Below the pieces are notes generated by a model. The model made no database searches, was not told where the DNA came from, and was given only the letters and a program-made list of their open reading frames with translations. The translations under genes were made by a program, and so were the position numbers. Shown here in pieces: positions 1-5,720 of a DNA stretch of 7,183 bases. Within the stretch, counting starts at the first letter, position 1. Each line of letters starts with the position of its first letter. Origin of the DNA: Armatimonadota bacterium. GTDB lineage: Bacteria > Sysuimicrobiota > Sysuimicrobiia > Sysuimicrobiales > JACQTN01. Location of the stretch: positions 1-7,183 of the forward strand of contig JACQTN010000083.1 in the NCBI GenBank assembly GCA_016210785.1, given 5' to 3'.

Positions 1-1037
1 TCATCGCCGCCACCAACCGGCCCGACATCCTCGACCCCGCGCTGTTGCGGCCGGGCCGCTTCGACCGGCGCATCGTGGTGGACAACCCGGATACGAAAGG
101 CCGGCGCGCGATCCTGGGCGTGCACGTGCGCGGCAAGCCGGTCGAGGAGGTCGACCTGGACCTGCTGGCCAAGCGGACGCCCGGGTTCAGCGGCGCCGAC
201 CTCGCCAACATGGTGAACGAGGCGGCGCTGCTGGCGGCGCGCCGCAACAAGAAGAAGATCACCACGCCGGAGTTCGAGGAGGCCATCGAGCGGGTCATCG
301 CCGGCCCGCAGCGCAAGAGCCGCATCCTCAGCGCCCGGGAGCGCCAGCTCGCCGCCTACCACGAGGCGGGGCACGCCGTGCTGGGCAAATTGCTGCCACA
401 CGCCGATCAGCCGCACAAGGTGACGATCCTGCCGCGGGGCATGGCGCTGGGCTACGTGATCTCCATGCCACCGGAGGACAAGTACACCTACACGCGCAGC
501 GAGCTGCTGGACCGTGTCACGCAGGCGCTGGGCGGCCGCGTGGCGGAGGAGATCGTCTTCGGCGAGATCACCACCGGGGCCCAGAACGACTTCGAGCAGG
601 CCACCGAACTGACCCGCAAGATGGTCACCGAGTACGGGATGAGCGAGCGGCTGGGTCCCATGTCGCTGGGCAAGCGGCACGGCCCGGTCTTCCTGGGGCG
701 GGACCTCGTGGAGACCCGCAACTACAGCGAAGAGGTGGCCCACGAGATCGACCAGGAGATCCGGCGGATCATCGACCAGTGCTACGAGCGCGCCAAGCAG
801 ATCCTCACCGGGAGTCGCGACAAGGTGGAGCGGGTGGCCAGGACGCTGCTGGAGCGGGAGAGCCTGGAGGGCGAGGAGCTGGACCGCGTGATCAACAACG
901 CCGTGGGCGGGGAGGCGGTGCCCGCGGCGGTGCCTCCGGCCGAGCCGTCGGCCACCGAGGCGAGGGTGGATGCCCAGCCGCGCCAGGAGCGCCCGGGCGT
1001 CATCGCACCCACGCTCAAGCCTGAGGCATCCGGATAG
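1..1037 (+). CDS. ftsH: ATP-dependent zinc metalloprotease FtsH, 3' part (5' end outside window)
   Basis: Membrane-bound AAA+ protease that unfolds and degrades membrane and some soluble proteins. The frame is open from base 3, so 344 residues are visible; the membrane segments, Walker A and Walker B lie upstream of the window. Visible in order: the end of the AAA+ domain, AATNRPDILDPALLRPGRFDR with the two arginine-finger arginines; the helical subdomain with TPGFSGADLANMVNEAALLAA; the M41 protease zinc motif HEAGH at bases 360-374; the third zinc-ligand aspartate in TTGAQNDFEQAT (codon 588-590); and the YGMS element. The tail after about base 900 is rich in Pro, Ala and Glu and looks disordered, as is common in this family. 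The stop is TAG at 1035-1037. ftsH beside folate genes is a known arrangement in Gram-positive bacteria. The identification is very secure; only the N-terminus is missing. Confidence 0.98.
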   Translation, partial: IAATNRPDILDPALLRPGRFDRRIVVDNPDTKGRRAILGVHVRGKPVEEVDLDLLAKRTPGFSGADLANMVNEAALLAARRNKKKITTPEFEEAIERVIAGPQRKSRILSARERQLAAYHEAGHAVLGKLLPHADQPHKVTILPRGMALGYVISMPPEDKYTYTRSELLDRVTQALGGRVAEEIVFGEITTGAQNDFEQATELTRKMVTEYGMSERLGPMSLGKRHGPVFLGRDLVETRNYSEEVAHEIDQEIRRIIDQCYERAKQILTGSRDKVERVARTLLERESLEGEELDRVINNAVGGEAVPAAVPPAEPSATEARVDAQPRQERPGVIAPTLKPEASG

Positions 1038-1092
1038 CCCGGCCCGGCGGACGCCGGCTTGGTCCGGCGAAGTGCCAGGGCCGCAGAACTCC

Positions 1093-1117
1093 AGGGAGGG
1101 GCGCTTCGCCCCTCCCT
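1093..1117 (+). terminator. Terminator-like hairpin downstream of ftsH
   Basis: A perfect 11-bp GC-rich stem (1093-1103 pairing with 1107-1117) with a 3-nt CTT loop lies 55 bases after the ftsH stop. It is not followed by a T-run (the next bases are CGAACG), so it is not a canonical intrinsic terminator. It could act as a Rho-assisted terminator, an mRNA 3'-end stabiliser, or both. Confidence 0.45.
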
Positions 1118-1123
1118 CGAACG

Positions 1124-1129
1124 TACTAT
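1124..1129 (+). promoter_or_regulatory. Possible -10 box for the downstream operon
   Basis: TACTAT matches the bacterial -10 consensus at the three most conserved positions (T1, A2, T6) and at A5, and it stands out in very GC-rich DNA just after the ftsH hairpin. No good -35 box is found 16-18 bases upstream, where the sequence overlaps the hairpin. If real, transcription would start near 1136 and leave a leader of about 205 nt. Weak evidence. Confidence 0.2.
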
Positions 1130-1282
1130 AGGCTTTTCCCCAAGGCTGGGGTGCTCGCCACCGTGATCGAGTGCGCATCGAGGTCACTGCGGCTGCCTTC
1201 AAGGGAGAGCGAACGTAACTTGCGAAGGCTGGCTACGCCGGCCTGGAGCCTGTAGACTGGACGAAGGTGCGGCGCACCCCGA

Positions 1283-1334
1283 GGAGGGGGAGGGTCGGAA
1301 GGGGGAGGAACTCCCCCTCCGAGCAAATGGAGGT
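1283..1334 (+). promoter_or_regulatory. Candidate translational switch: C-rich tract with three alternative partners including the ribosome binding site
   Basis: The C-rich tract 1311-1320 can pair perfectly with 1283-1292 (10 bp), or its first eight bases can pair with 1300-1307 (8 bp, 3-nt loop), or its last five bases CCTCC (1316-1320) can pair with the Shine-Dalgarno GGAGG at 1329-1333 across an 8-nt loop. These pairings exclude each other, so the third could mask the start of the gene at 1343. The tract is low in complexity, so chance pairing is a serious alternative. Confidence 0.3.
1329..1334 (+). promoter_or_regulatory. Ribosome binding site fixing a TTG start at 1343
   Basis: GGAGGT lies 8 nt before the TTG at 1343, which is ideal spacing. 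The only nearby ATG (1327) is in another frame, so this site is what supports the TTG start. Confidence 0.7.
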
Positions 1335-1342
1335 GGAGAGGG

Positions 1343-1798
1343 TTGGCCCGAGCAACCAAGCGCGCAGGGGTTGAACTGGGACCCGTCATCATCTACGTGG
1401 CGATCGTGGTGGTCGTCTCCGCCGGCATCTTCACCTGGGACTACGCGGTGCGCAAAGGCGAGGAGGCGCGCCGCCGCCCGCCCGATCCCCAGGTCGTGGC
1501 CAGGAACCTGGTGGAGAATATCATCGGCCGCGGCACCGTCACCTCCGTGAAGCTGGCGGGGGGCGCCGTGGAGATCGCGTTCAACTCCGCCACGTACAAG
1601 CCCGACCAGGACAAGGCCAAGGCGCGCGAGTTCCTCCAGGCGGAGCTGGAGCTGGCCGTCACCGCGATCCTGGGCCAGATGGCGGAGGTCCAGCAGGTCA
1701 AGGCGCAGGTTGCCCACGGAGGGAAGAAGCTCGCCGAGGGCACGGGCAGCCGCGGCCAGCAGAAGGTGCAGGTGACGTTTGACCCCAGCGTTCAGTAG
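1343..1798 (+). CDS. Small membrane-anchored protein of unknown function
   Basis: I do not recognise this 151-residue protein. It starts at TTG with a strong ribosome binding site 8 nt upstream. Residues 1-12 are basic (R3, K6, R7). Residues about 13-33 form one hydrophobic helix (VIIYVAIVVVVSAGIF), a signal anchor rather than a cleavable signal peptide, since no A-x-A type site follows. A charged stretch follows (about 35-48), then a soluble part of roughly 100 residues with a predicted beta section (GTVTSVKLAGGAVEIAFNS), a long helical region (about 85-128) and a Gln/Lys-rich end (QKVQVTFDPSVQ). It most likely sits in the cytoplasmic membrane, possibly with its C-terminal part outside. It is the first gene of the putative operon; the ASCH gene begins 9 nt after its stop. 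No catalytic motif is visible. Confidence 0.8.
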   Translation: MARATKRAGVELGPVIIYVAIVVVVSAGIFTWDYAVRKGEEARRRPPDPQVVARNLVENIIGRGTVTSVKLAGGAVEIAFNSATYKPDQDKAKAREFLQAELELAVTAILGQMAEVQQVKAQVAHGGKKLAEGTGSRGQQKVQVTFDPSVQ

Positions 1799-1807
1799 AG
1801 CCGCCTC

Positions 1808-2167
1808 ATGCTGGCCCTGAACTTCTACTCTTCGGTCTTTGCCACGGCGCTCCAGCAGGGGCGCAAGACGGTCACGATCCGGCTGGGCGACAAGCGCGAC
1901 AAGTACCAGGACGGGCAGCTCGTCTGGGTGACGGTGGGCCGGCGCTTCGGCACCCGGCGCAGGATCTTCACCGCCCTCATCGACCGGGTGGAGGTGAAGA
2001 AGGTCAGCGAGGTCTCGCCGCGGGAGATTGAGCGGGACAACCCCGCGCTTCGCCGCCACGAGGAGCTGATCGACTTCCTCGGCAAGATCTACGGCCGGCC
2101 GCTGACCATGGACGACCAGGTCACGGTGATCCACTTCTCGCGGGTGGACGAGTCCGCCCCCGGGTAG
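1808..2167 (+). CDS. ASCH-domain protein (ASC-1 homology, predicted nucleic-acid-binding)
   Basis: A 119-residue protein with the style of stand-alone ASCH proteins: an N-terminal beta strand (LALNFY), a helix, then the basic signature GRKTVTIR at residues 18-25, which corresponds to the conserved G-x-K-x-x-E/T-x-R motif lining the ASCH cleft, followed by a DGQLVWVTVG strand (35-44) and a later strand QVTVIHFSRV. ASCH domains are related to the PUA fold and are generally thought to bind RNA; some members hydrolyse modified nucleosides. The start ATG at 1808 fits the family N-terminus but has no clear ribosome binding site, so translation may be coupled to the preceding gene (stop at 1798). 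Nothing in the sequence links it biochemically to folate. The family call is fairly good; its function is unknown. Confidence 0.65.
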   Translation: MLALNFYSSVFATALQQGRKTVTIRLGDKRDKYQDGQLVWVTVGRRFGTRRRIFTALIDRVEVKKVSEVSPREIERDNPALRRHEELIDFLGKIYGRPLTMDDQVTVIHFSRVDESAPG

Positions 2168-2220
2168 CCGCGCGGTCCTGGGGCGGGCCGCGGGCGCGCC
2201 TGGGACCTCTCTTCGCCGAG

Positions 2221-3177
2221 ATGCCGGTGCGCCTCGTCGCCTGCGTCCCCAACATCAGCGAGGGACGGCGGCCGGAGGTCGTGGCCGCGGCCGCGGCGGC
2301 GGTACGGGCGACGCCGGGGGTCTTCCTCCTCGACTGTTCCTCCGACGCGAGCCACAACCGCAGTGTGCTGACTTTTGCCGGACCTCCCGACGCCGTGCTG
2401 GAGGCCGCGGTGGCTCTTGCCGGGCGTGCGGTGGCGCTCATCGACCTGGAGACCCACCGGGGCGAGCATCCGCGGATCGGCGCCCTGGACGTGCTGCCCT
2501 TCGTGCCGCTGGCCGGCGTGGCCATGGAGGAGTGCAAGGACCTGGCGCGGCGGGCCGGGGCGTTGCTGTGGGAACGGCTGGGCGTGCCCGTCTATCTCTA
2601 CGGCGAGGCCGCGGCGCTGCCCGGGCGCCGCCGGCTGCCCGCGGTCCGGCGCGGCGGCTACGAGGCGCTGAAGCAGGAGATTGGCCGGCCGGAGCGCTGG
2701 CCGGACATCGGCGAGCCTCGTTTGCATCCCACGGCCGGGGCAACCGCCGTCGGCGCGCGGCGGCCGCTCATCGCCTTCAACATCTACCTGAACACCGCCG
2801 ACCGGGAGGTCGCCCGGGAGATTGCCCGGGGCGTGCGCGAGTCGGGCGGCGGGCTGCCTGCGGTGCAAGCCCGCGGCATGTATATCCGCGAGCGGGGGCA
2901 GGCCCAGGTGTCGCTGAACCTTCTGGATCACACCCGCACATCGCCGCTGGCCGCGCTGCGCGCGGTGGAGGGCGAGGCGGCCCGGCGCGGCGTCGCGGTG
3001 ACGGAGACGGAGCTGGTGGGGTTGATGCCGCTGGACGCGGTGCTGGGGGTGGCGCGGGACGCCCTGCGCCTGCCGCGTCTGGCTCCGGCCGGGATCTTGG
3101 AGACGCGGTTGCTGGAGGCAGCGGGGATCGACATCGTCAGCGCGACCTCCGCCGGCCGCCGCGATCCCGCGCGGTGA
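2221..3177 (+). CDS. ftcD: Glutamate formimidoyltransferase, single-domain FtcD type
   Basis: The enzyme transfers a formimino (or formyl) group between N-formiminoglutamate and tetrahydrofolate in the cytoplasm. The 318 residues match the formiminotransferase part of mammalian FTCD from end to end: VACVPNISEGR (6-16); THRGEHPRIGALDVLPFVP (78-96), where H83 aligns with the catalytic H82 of the pig enzyme; GVPVYLYGEA (121-130); GATAVGAR-LIAFNIYLN (173-191), which opens the C-terminal subdomain; AQVSLNLLD (228-236); and ELVGLMPLDAVL. There is no cyclodeaminase domain, and no histidine-degradation gene nearby. The start ATG at 2221 fits the family N-terminus, although only a poor ribosome binding site precedes it. 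The stop overlaps a GTG that could start folP. In some bacteria lacking 5-formyl-THF cycloligase, enzymes of this family recycle 5-formyl-THF, a job that would suit this folate operon. Confidence 0.93.
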   Translation: MPVRLVACVPNISEGRRPEVVAAAAAAVRATPGVFLLDCSSDASHNRSVLTFAGPPDAVLEAAVALAGRAVALIDLETHRGEHPRIGALDVLPFVPLAGVAMEECKDLARRAGALLWERLGVPVYLYGEAAALPGRRRLPAVRRGGYEALKQEIGRPERWPDIGEPRLHPTAGATAVGARRPLIAFNIYLNTADREVAREIARGVRESGGGLPAVQARGMYIRERGQAQVSLNLLDHTRTSPLAALRAVEGEAARRGVAVTETELVGLMPLDAVLGVARDALRLPRLAPAGILETRLLEAAGIDIVSATSAGRRDPAR

Positions 3178-3185
3178 ACACACCC

Positions 3186-4061
3186 ATGGCCACGGCCGTC
3201 CGCGAGATTCGTTGCGGCCCGCGCACCCTGCGGCTGGGGGAGCGGACGCTCATCATGGGCATCCTCAACGTCACGCCCGACTCCTTCGCCGGGGACGGGC
3301 TGTGGACCGGCATGCCGGGTGAGGCGGACGTGGAGCACGTGGTGGCCTGCGGCCGGGCCATGGTCGCCGACGGCGCCCACATCCTGGATGTGGGCGGTGA
3401 GTCGACGCGGCCGGGCGCGGCGCCCGTCTCGCTGGATGAAGAGCTCCGGCGCACGATCCCCGTGATCGCCCGGCTGGCCCGCGAGGTGGACGTTCCCATC
3501 TCCATCGACACCTACAAGGCGGAAGTGGTTCGGCAGGCCGTCGCCGCGGGCGCCGGCCTGGTCAACGACGTCAGCGCGCTGCGCTTCGACCCGGCCATGG
3601 GCGGCGTCGTGGCGGAGGTCGGCGTGCCGCTGGTCCTCATGCACATGAAGGGGACCCCGCGGGACATGCAGCGCGATCCCCGCTACGCGGACGTGATGGG
3701 CGAGATCGTGGACTTCCTGGGGGAGCGCATCGCTGCCGCGGAGCGGGCCGGCATCCCACGCCAGCGTCTCATCGTCGATCCGGGATTCGGCTTCGGCAAG
3801 ACGGTGGTCCACAATGTGGAGATCATGCGCCGGCTCGGTGAACTGCGGGTGCTCGGCTGTCCCGTGCTCATCGGCCCCTCCCGCAAGACCACCATCGCCC
3901 GGCTGCTGGGCGGCCTGCCCGCGACGGAGCGCGTGGAAGGCACGGCCGCGCTGGTGGTCCTGGCGATCGCTGCCGGCGTAGACATTGTGCGGGTGCACGA
4001 CGTGAAGCCCATCGCGCGGGCCGCGCGCGTGGCCGATGCCGTCGTGCGCGGCTTGCGATGA
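3186..4061 (+). CDS. folP: Dihydropteroate synthase
   Basis: Condenses 6-hydroxymethyl-7,8-dihydropterin diphosphate with p-aminobenzoate to give dihydropteroate; this is the sulfonamide target. The 291-residue TIM barrel shows every family motif: MGILNVTPDSF (24-34), GAHILDVGGESTRPGA (63-78), PISIDTYKAEVV (104-115), AGLVNDVSAL (123-132), VLMHMKGTP (150-158), IVDPGFGFGKT (196-206), LIGPSRK (228-234) and DIVRVHDV (266-273). The chosen ATG at 3186 begins 8 bases after the ftcD stop. An in-frame GTG at 3174 overlaps that stop as GTGA and would add four residues; neither start has a clear Shine-Dalgarno, so coupling to ftcD is likely. The long open frame upstream of 3174 in this phase is only the shadow of ftcD. 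The stop TGA is at 4059-4061. Confidence 0.97.
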   Translation: MATAVREIRCGPRTLRLGERTLIMGILNVTPDSFAGDGLWTGMPGEADVEHVVACGRAMVADGAHILDVGGESTRPGAAPVSLDEELRRTIPVIARLAREVDVPISIDTYKAEVVRQAVAAGAGLVNDVSALRFDPAMGGVVAEVGVPLVLMHMKGTPRDMQRDPRYADVMGEIVDFLGERIAAAERAGIPRQRLIVDPGFGFGKTVVHNVEIMRRLGELRVLGCPVLIGPSRKTTIARLLGGLPATERVEGTAALVVLAIAAGVDIVRVHDVKPIARAARVADAVVRGLR

Positions 4062-4088
4062 GCGTCTTGGAGGACGAGGCGTCGCCGG

Positions 4089-4096
4089 GGGGGTGA
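4089..4096 (+). promoter_or_regulatory. Ribosome binding site supporting the folB start at 4105
   Basis: GGGGGTGA differs by one base from the full anti-16S sequence GGAGGTGA and lies 8 nt before GTG 4105. It overlaps a competing GTG at 4093, so it favours the later start. Confidence 0.55.
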
Positions 4097-4104
4097 CGCG
4101 CGCC

Positions 4105-4464
4105 GTGGATCGGATCATTCTCTCCGGCATGTGGTTCCACGCCTATCACGGGGTCGACCCGGCGGAGGCCGAGGCGGGCCAGCCGTTTGTGGTCGACGTG
4201 GAGATCGACGCCGATCTCCGCGCCGCGGGGGCGTACGACGACCTGGCGCGCACGGTGGACTACCGCCAGTGCTACGCCGCCGTGAGGGCTGTGGTGGAGG
4301 GACAGCGCCGCCAGTTGATCGAGGCGGTCGCCGAGGCTATCGCCGGGCACCTGCTGGCCCTGGACGGCGTGGCCGCCGTCGTGGTGCGCGTGCGCAAGCC
4401 GCAGGTCGTCCTGGGCGGGCCGCTGGAGCATGCCGCGGTGGAGATCAGGCGAGAGCGACCGTGA
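4105..4464 (+). CDS. folB: Dihydroneopterin aldolase
   Basis: Cleaves 7,8-dihydroneopterin to 6-hydroxymethyl-7,8-dihydropterin and glycolaldehyde, feeding FolK. From GTG 4105 the protein has 119 residues, the usual family length, and opens with the typical DRIILSGMWFHAYHG. E21 (in DPAEAEAGQ), Y53 (in TVDYRQ), the conserved E73 (LIEAVAE) and the lysine K98 (VRVRKPQ) align with the active-site Glu22, Tyr54, Glu and Lys100 of the Staphylococcus aureus enzyme. These enzymes usually form octamers. An alternative GTG at 4093 would add four residues and overlap the stop of a 12-codon mini-frame; I prefer 4105 because of the Shine-Dalgarno spacing. The stop TGA overlaps the GTG of the next gene (GTGA at 4461-4464). 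Confidence 0.95.
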   Translation: MDRIILSGMWFHAYHGVDPAEAEAGQPFVVDVEIDADLRAAGAYDDLARTVDYRQCYAAVRAVVEGQRRQLIEAVAEAIAGHLLALDGVAAVVVRVRKPQVVLGGPLEHAAVEIRRERP

Positions 4465-5720
4465 CGATCGCCTACCTGGGGCTGGGCGGCAACCTGGGCC
4501 ACCGCCGGTGGCATCTGGAGGAGGCCATCCGCCGGCTGGAGGCCTCCGGCGCGCTGCGCGTCGTGCAGCGCTCCTCCATCTACGAGACCGCGCCCGTCGG
4601 GCGGGAAGACCAGCCGCCCTTCCTCAATCTGGTCGTCGCGGTGGCGACGGACCTGGACCCGCACGCGCTGCTGGCGCTGCTGCAGCGGGTGGAGACAGGC
4701 CTGGGGCGTGTGCGCGGCACCGGGGTGGAGGAGCGCTGGGGCCCCCGGACAATTGATCTCGACGTGCTGCTCTACGGCGATCTCGGCGTGGCCACGGAGG
4801 CGCTCGTGATCCCGCACCCGGAGATGCACCGGCGCGCCTTCGTGCTGGTGCCCCTCCTGGAGATTGCGCCCGATCTCTCACACCCGGTGCTGGGTCCGCT
4901 GGCGGACCTGCGCCACCGCCTGCCGTCCGGCCAGAGGGTCAGCCGCGTGGGCGATCCCTGGGCGCAAGTCCTGGGGCGGCTGGCGACCCGGGCCATGGGC
5001 CGGCCGCTGGTGCCCTACGGGCGCGTGGGCTCCACCAACGACGTGGCCCGCGACCTGGCCGAGGCCGGTGCGGGGGAGGGCACCGCGGTCGTCGCCGAGG
5101 AGCAGACCGCGGGCCGCGGCCGGCAGGGTCGCACCTGGCATTCGCCGCCCGGCGGGCTGTGGCTGTCGGTGATCCTGCGGCCGGCGCGGCCGTCGCCGGG
5201 CGTGGGTCTGGCCGTGGGCGTGGCCGCCGCCACGGCGTTGCGGCGGGCGACCGGCGCCGACGTACGGCTGAAGTGGCCCAACGATCTGGTCATCGCCGGG
5301 CGCAAGCTCGGTGGCATCCTGCTGGAGGCGGCGGGTGGCGCCGTGATCGCTGGCATCGGTATCAACCTCAACGTCGACGAGGCGCACCTGCCGCCGGAGG
5401 TCCGTGCCTCCTCCATTTCGCTGGCCGCGCACCTGGGCCGGCCGGTGGACCGCGCCGGGGTGCTGGCGGACCTGCTGGGCGACCTGGAGGCCGAGTACGC
5501 CGCCTGGCGCCACGGCGGTGCCGCGGCGTTGCTGTCCTCCTGGCGAGCGCTGTCGGCGACGCTGGGGCGCCCCGTGAGCGTCGTGCTGCCGGAGGCGCGC
5601 GTGGAGGGGCTGGCGGAGGACGTGGACGAGGAAGGCGCCCTGCTGGTGAGGCAGGCGGACGGCAGCCTTCGCCGCGTGGTGGCGGGCGACCTGGCGGCGG
5701 CGGGAGGCGAGCGCGCGTGA
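4461..5720 (+). CDS. folK-birA: FolK-BirA fusion: HPPK joined to biotin--[acetyl-CoA-carboxylase] ligase
   Basis: One uninterrupted frame of 419 residues carries two enzymes. Residues 1 to about 165 are 6-hydroxymethyl-7,8-dihydropterin pyrophosphokinase: GLGGNLG (7-13), RSSIYETAPVG, and RWGPRTIDLDVLLYG (92-106) with Mg-binding D99 and D101, then IPHPEMHRRAFVLVPL. Residues from about 166 onward are a biotin protein ligase: STND (191-194), GRGRQGR (218-224, biotinyl-AMP loop), KWPNDL (271-276), RKLGGILLE (281-289), GIGINLN (298-304) and a C-terminal beta-barrel part (about 367-412). The DNA-binding N-terminal domain of bifunctional BirA is absent, and FolK occupies its place with almost no linker. 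The start is GTG 4461, overlapping the folB stop. An in-frame GTG at 4947 with an SD-like GAGGGT, or ATG 4995, could give free ligase. No stop separates the domains in this sequence; a sequencing error or mutation removing a stop is possible but not suggested. Confidence 0.93.
   Translation: MTIAYLGLGGNLGHRRWHLEEAIRRLEASGALRVVQRSSIYETAPVGREDQPPFLNLVVAVATDLDPHALLALLQRVETGLGRVRGTGVEERWGPRTIDLDVLLYGDLGVATEALVIPHPEMHRRAFVLVPLLEIAPDLSHPVLGPLADLRHRLPSGQRVSRVGDPWAQVLGRLATRAMGRPLVPYGRVGSTNDVARDLAEAGAGEGTAVVAEEQTAGRGRQGRTWHSPPGGLWLSVILRPARPSPGVGLAVGVAAATALRRATGADVRLKWPNDLVIAGRKLGGILLEAAGGAVIAGIGINLNVDEAHLPPEVRASSISLAAHLGRPVDRAGVLADLLGDLEAEYAAWRHGGAAALLSSWRALSATLGRPVSVVLPEARVEGLAEDVDEEGALLVRQADGSLRRVVAGDLAAAGGERA
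4934..4949 (+). promoter_or_regulatory. Possible internal translation start for stand-alone BirA
   Basis: GAGGGT at 4934-4939 lies 7 nt before an in-frame GTG at 4947, exactly at the FolK/BirA domain boundary (residue 163). Starting there would give a 257-residue ligase, close to the length expected of a monofunctional biotin protein ligase. GTG and purine-rich motifs are common by chance in this DNA, so this is tentative. Confidence 0.3.
5703..5707 (+). promoter_or_regulatory. Ribosome binding site for the P1-family hydrolase
   Basis: GGAGG lies 9 nt before GTG 5717, inside the end of the preceding gene. It supports the overlapping GTGA start rather than any of the frame's upstream codons. 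Confidence 0.65.

Larger units (their letters stand above)
1038..1342 (+). other. Gene-free spacer/leader between ftsH and the downstream operon
   Basis: No frame here has protein-like content. The stretch holds a perfect GC hairpin (1093-1117), an AT-rich TACTAT box (1124-1129), then a run of stem-loops: CCCCA/TGGGG at 1138-1142/1147-1151; GTGATCGA/TCGA-gg-TCAC at 1163-1170/1178-1187; CCTTCAAG/CTT-gc-GAAGG at 1196-1203/1219-1228; GGCTGGC/GCCGGCC at 1227-1233/1237-1243 (one G-U pair); GGTGC/GCACC at 1266-1270/1274-1278. It ends with a purine-rich tract, a C-rich tract (1311-1320) and a ribosome binding site. It may be a structured 5' leader, but I recognise no known riboswitch or RNA family in it. 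Confidence 0.5.

Noticed and set aside
1138..1342. THF riboswitch or T-box in the leader of the folate operon
   Set aside because: I could not find the conserved GGAGAGTAG-type THF core or the AGGGTGGNACCGCG T-box sequence; a covariance search would be needed to reopen this.
1321..1400. Resemblance to the start of a SAM-I riboswitch (GGTGGAGAGGG-TTGGCCC-GCAACC)
   Set aside because: The similarity is limited to about 30 nt, overlaps the ribosome binding site and coding start, and the later conserved GGTGCCA-type element and closing stems are absent.
1199..2134. Minus-strand open frame (311 codons) opposite the membrane protein and ASCH genes
   Set aside because: Its low-complexity His/Leu/Asp/Arg-rich product is a typical shadow of G/C third-position bias; the + strand frames have family motifs and ribosome binding sites.
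2532..3173. Upstream extension of the folP frame, giving a 509-residue protein
   Set aside because: The extra part lies in ftcD out of phase, is Gly/Ala/Arg-rich without homology, and FolP motifs begin right after 3186.
2089..4130. Overlapping minus-strand frames of 364 and 400 codons opposite ftcD and folP
   Set aside because: Both lie antisense to genes with complete catalytic motifs and show only compositional shadow sequence.
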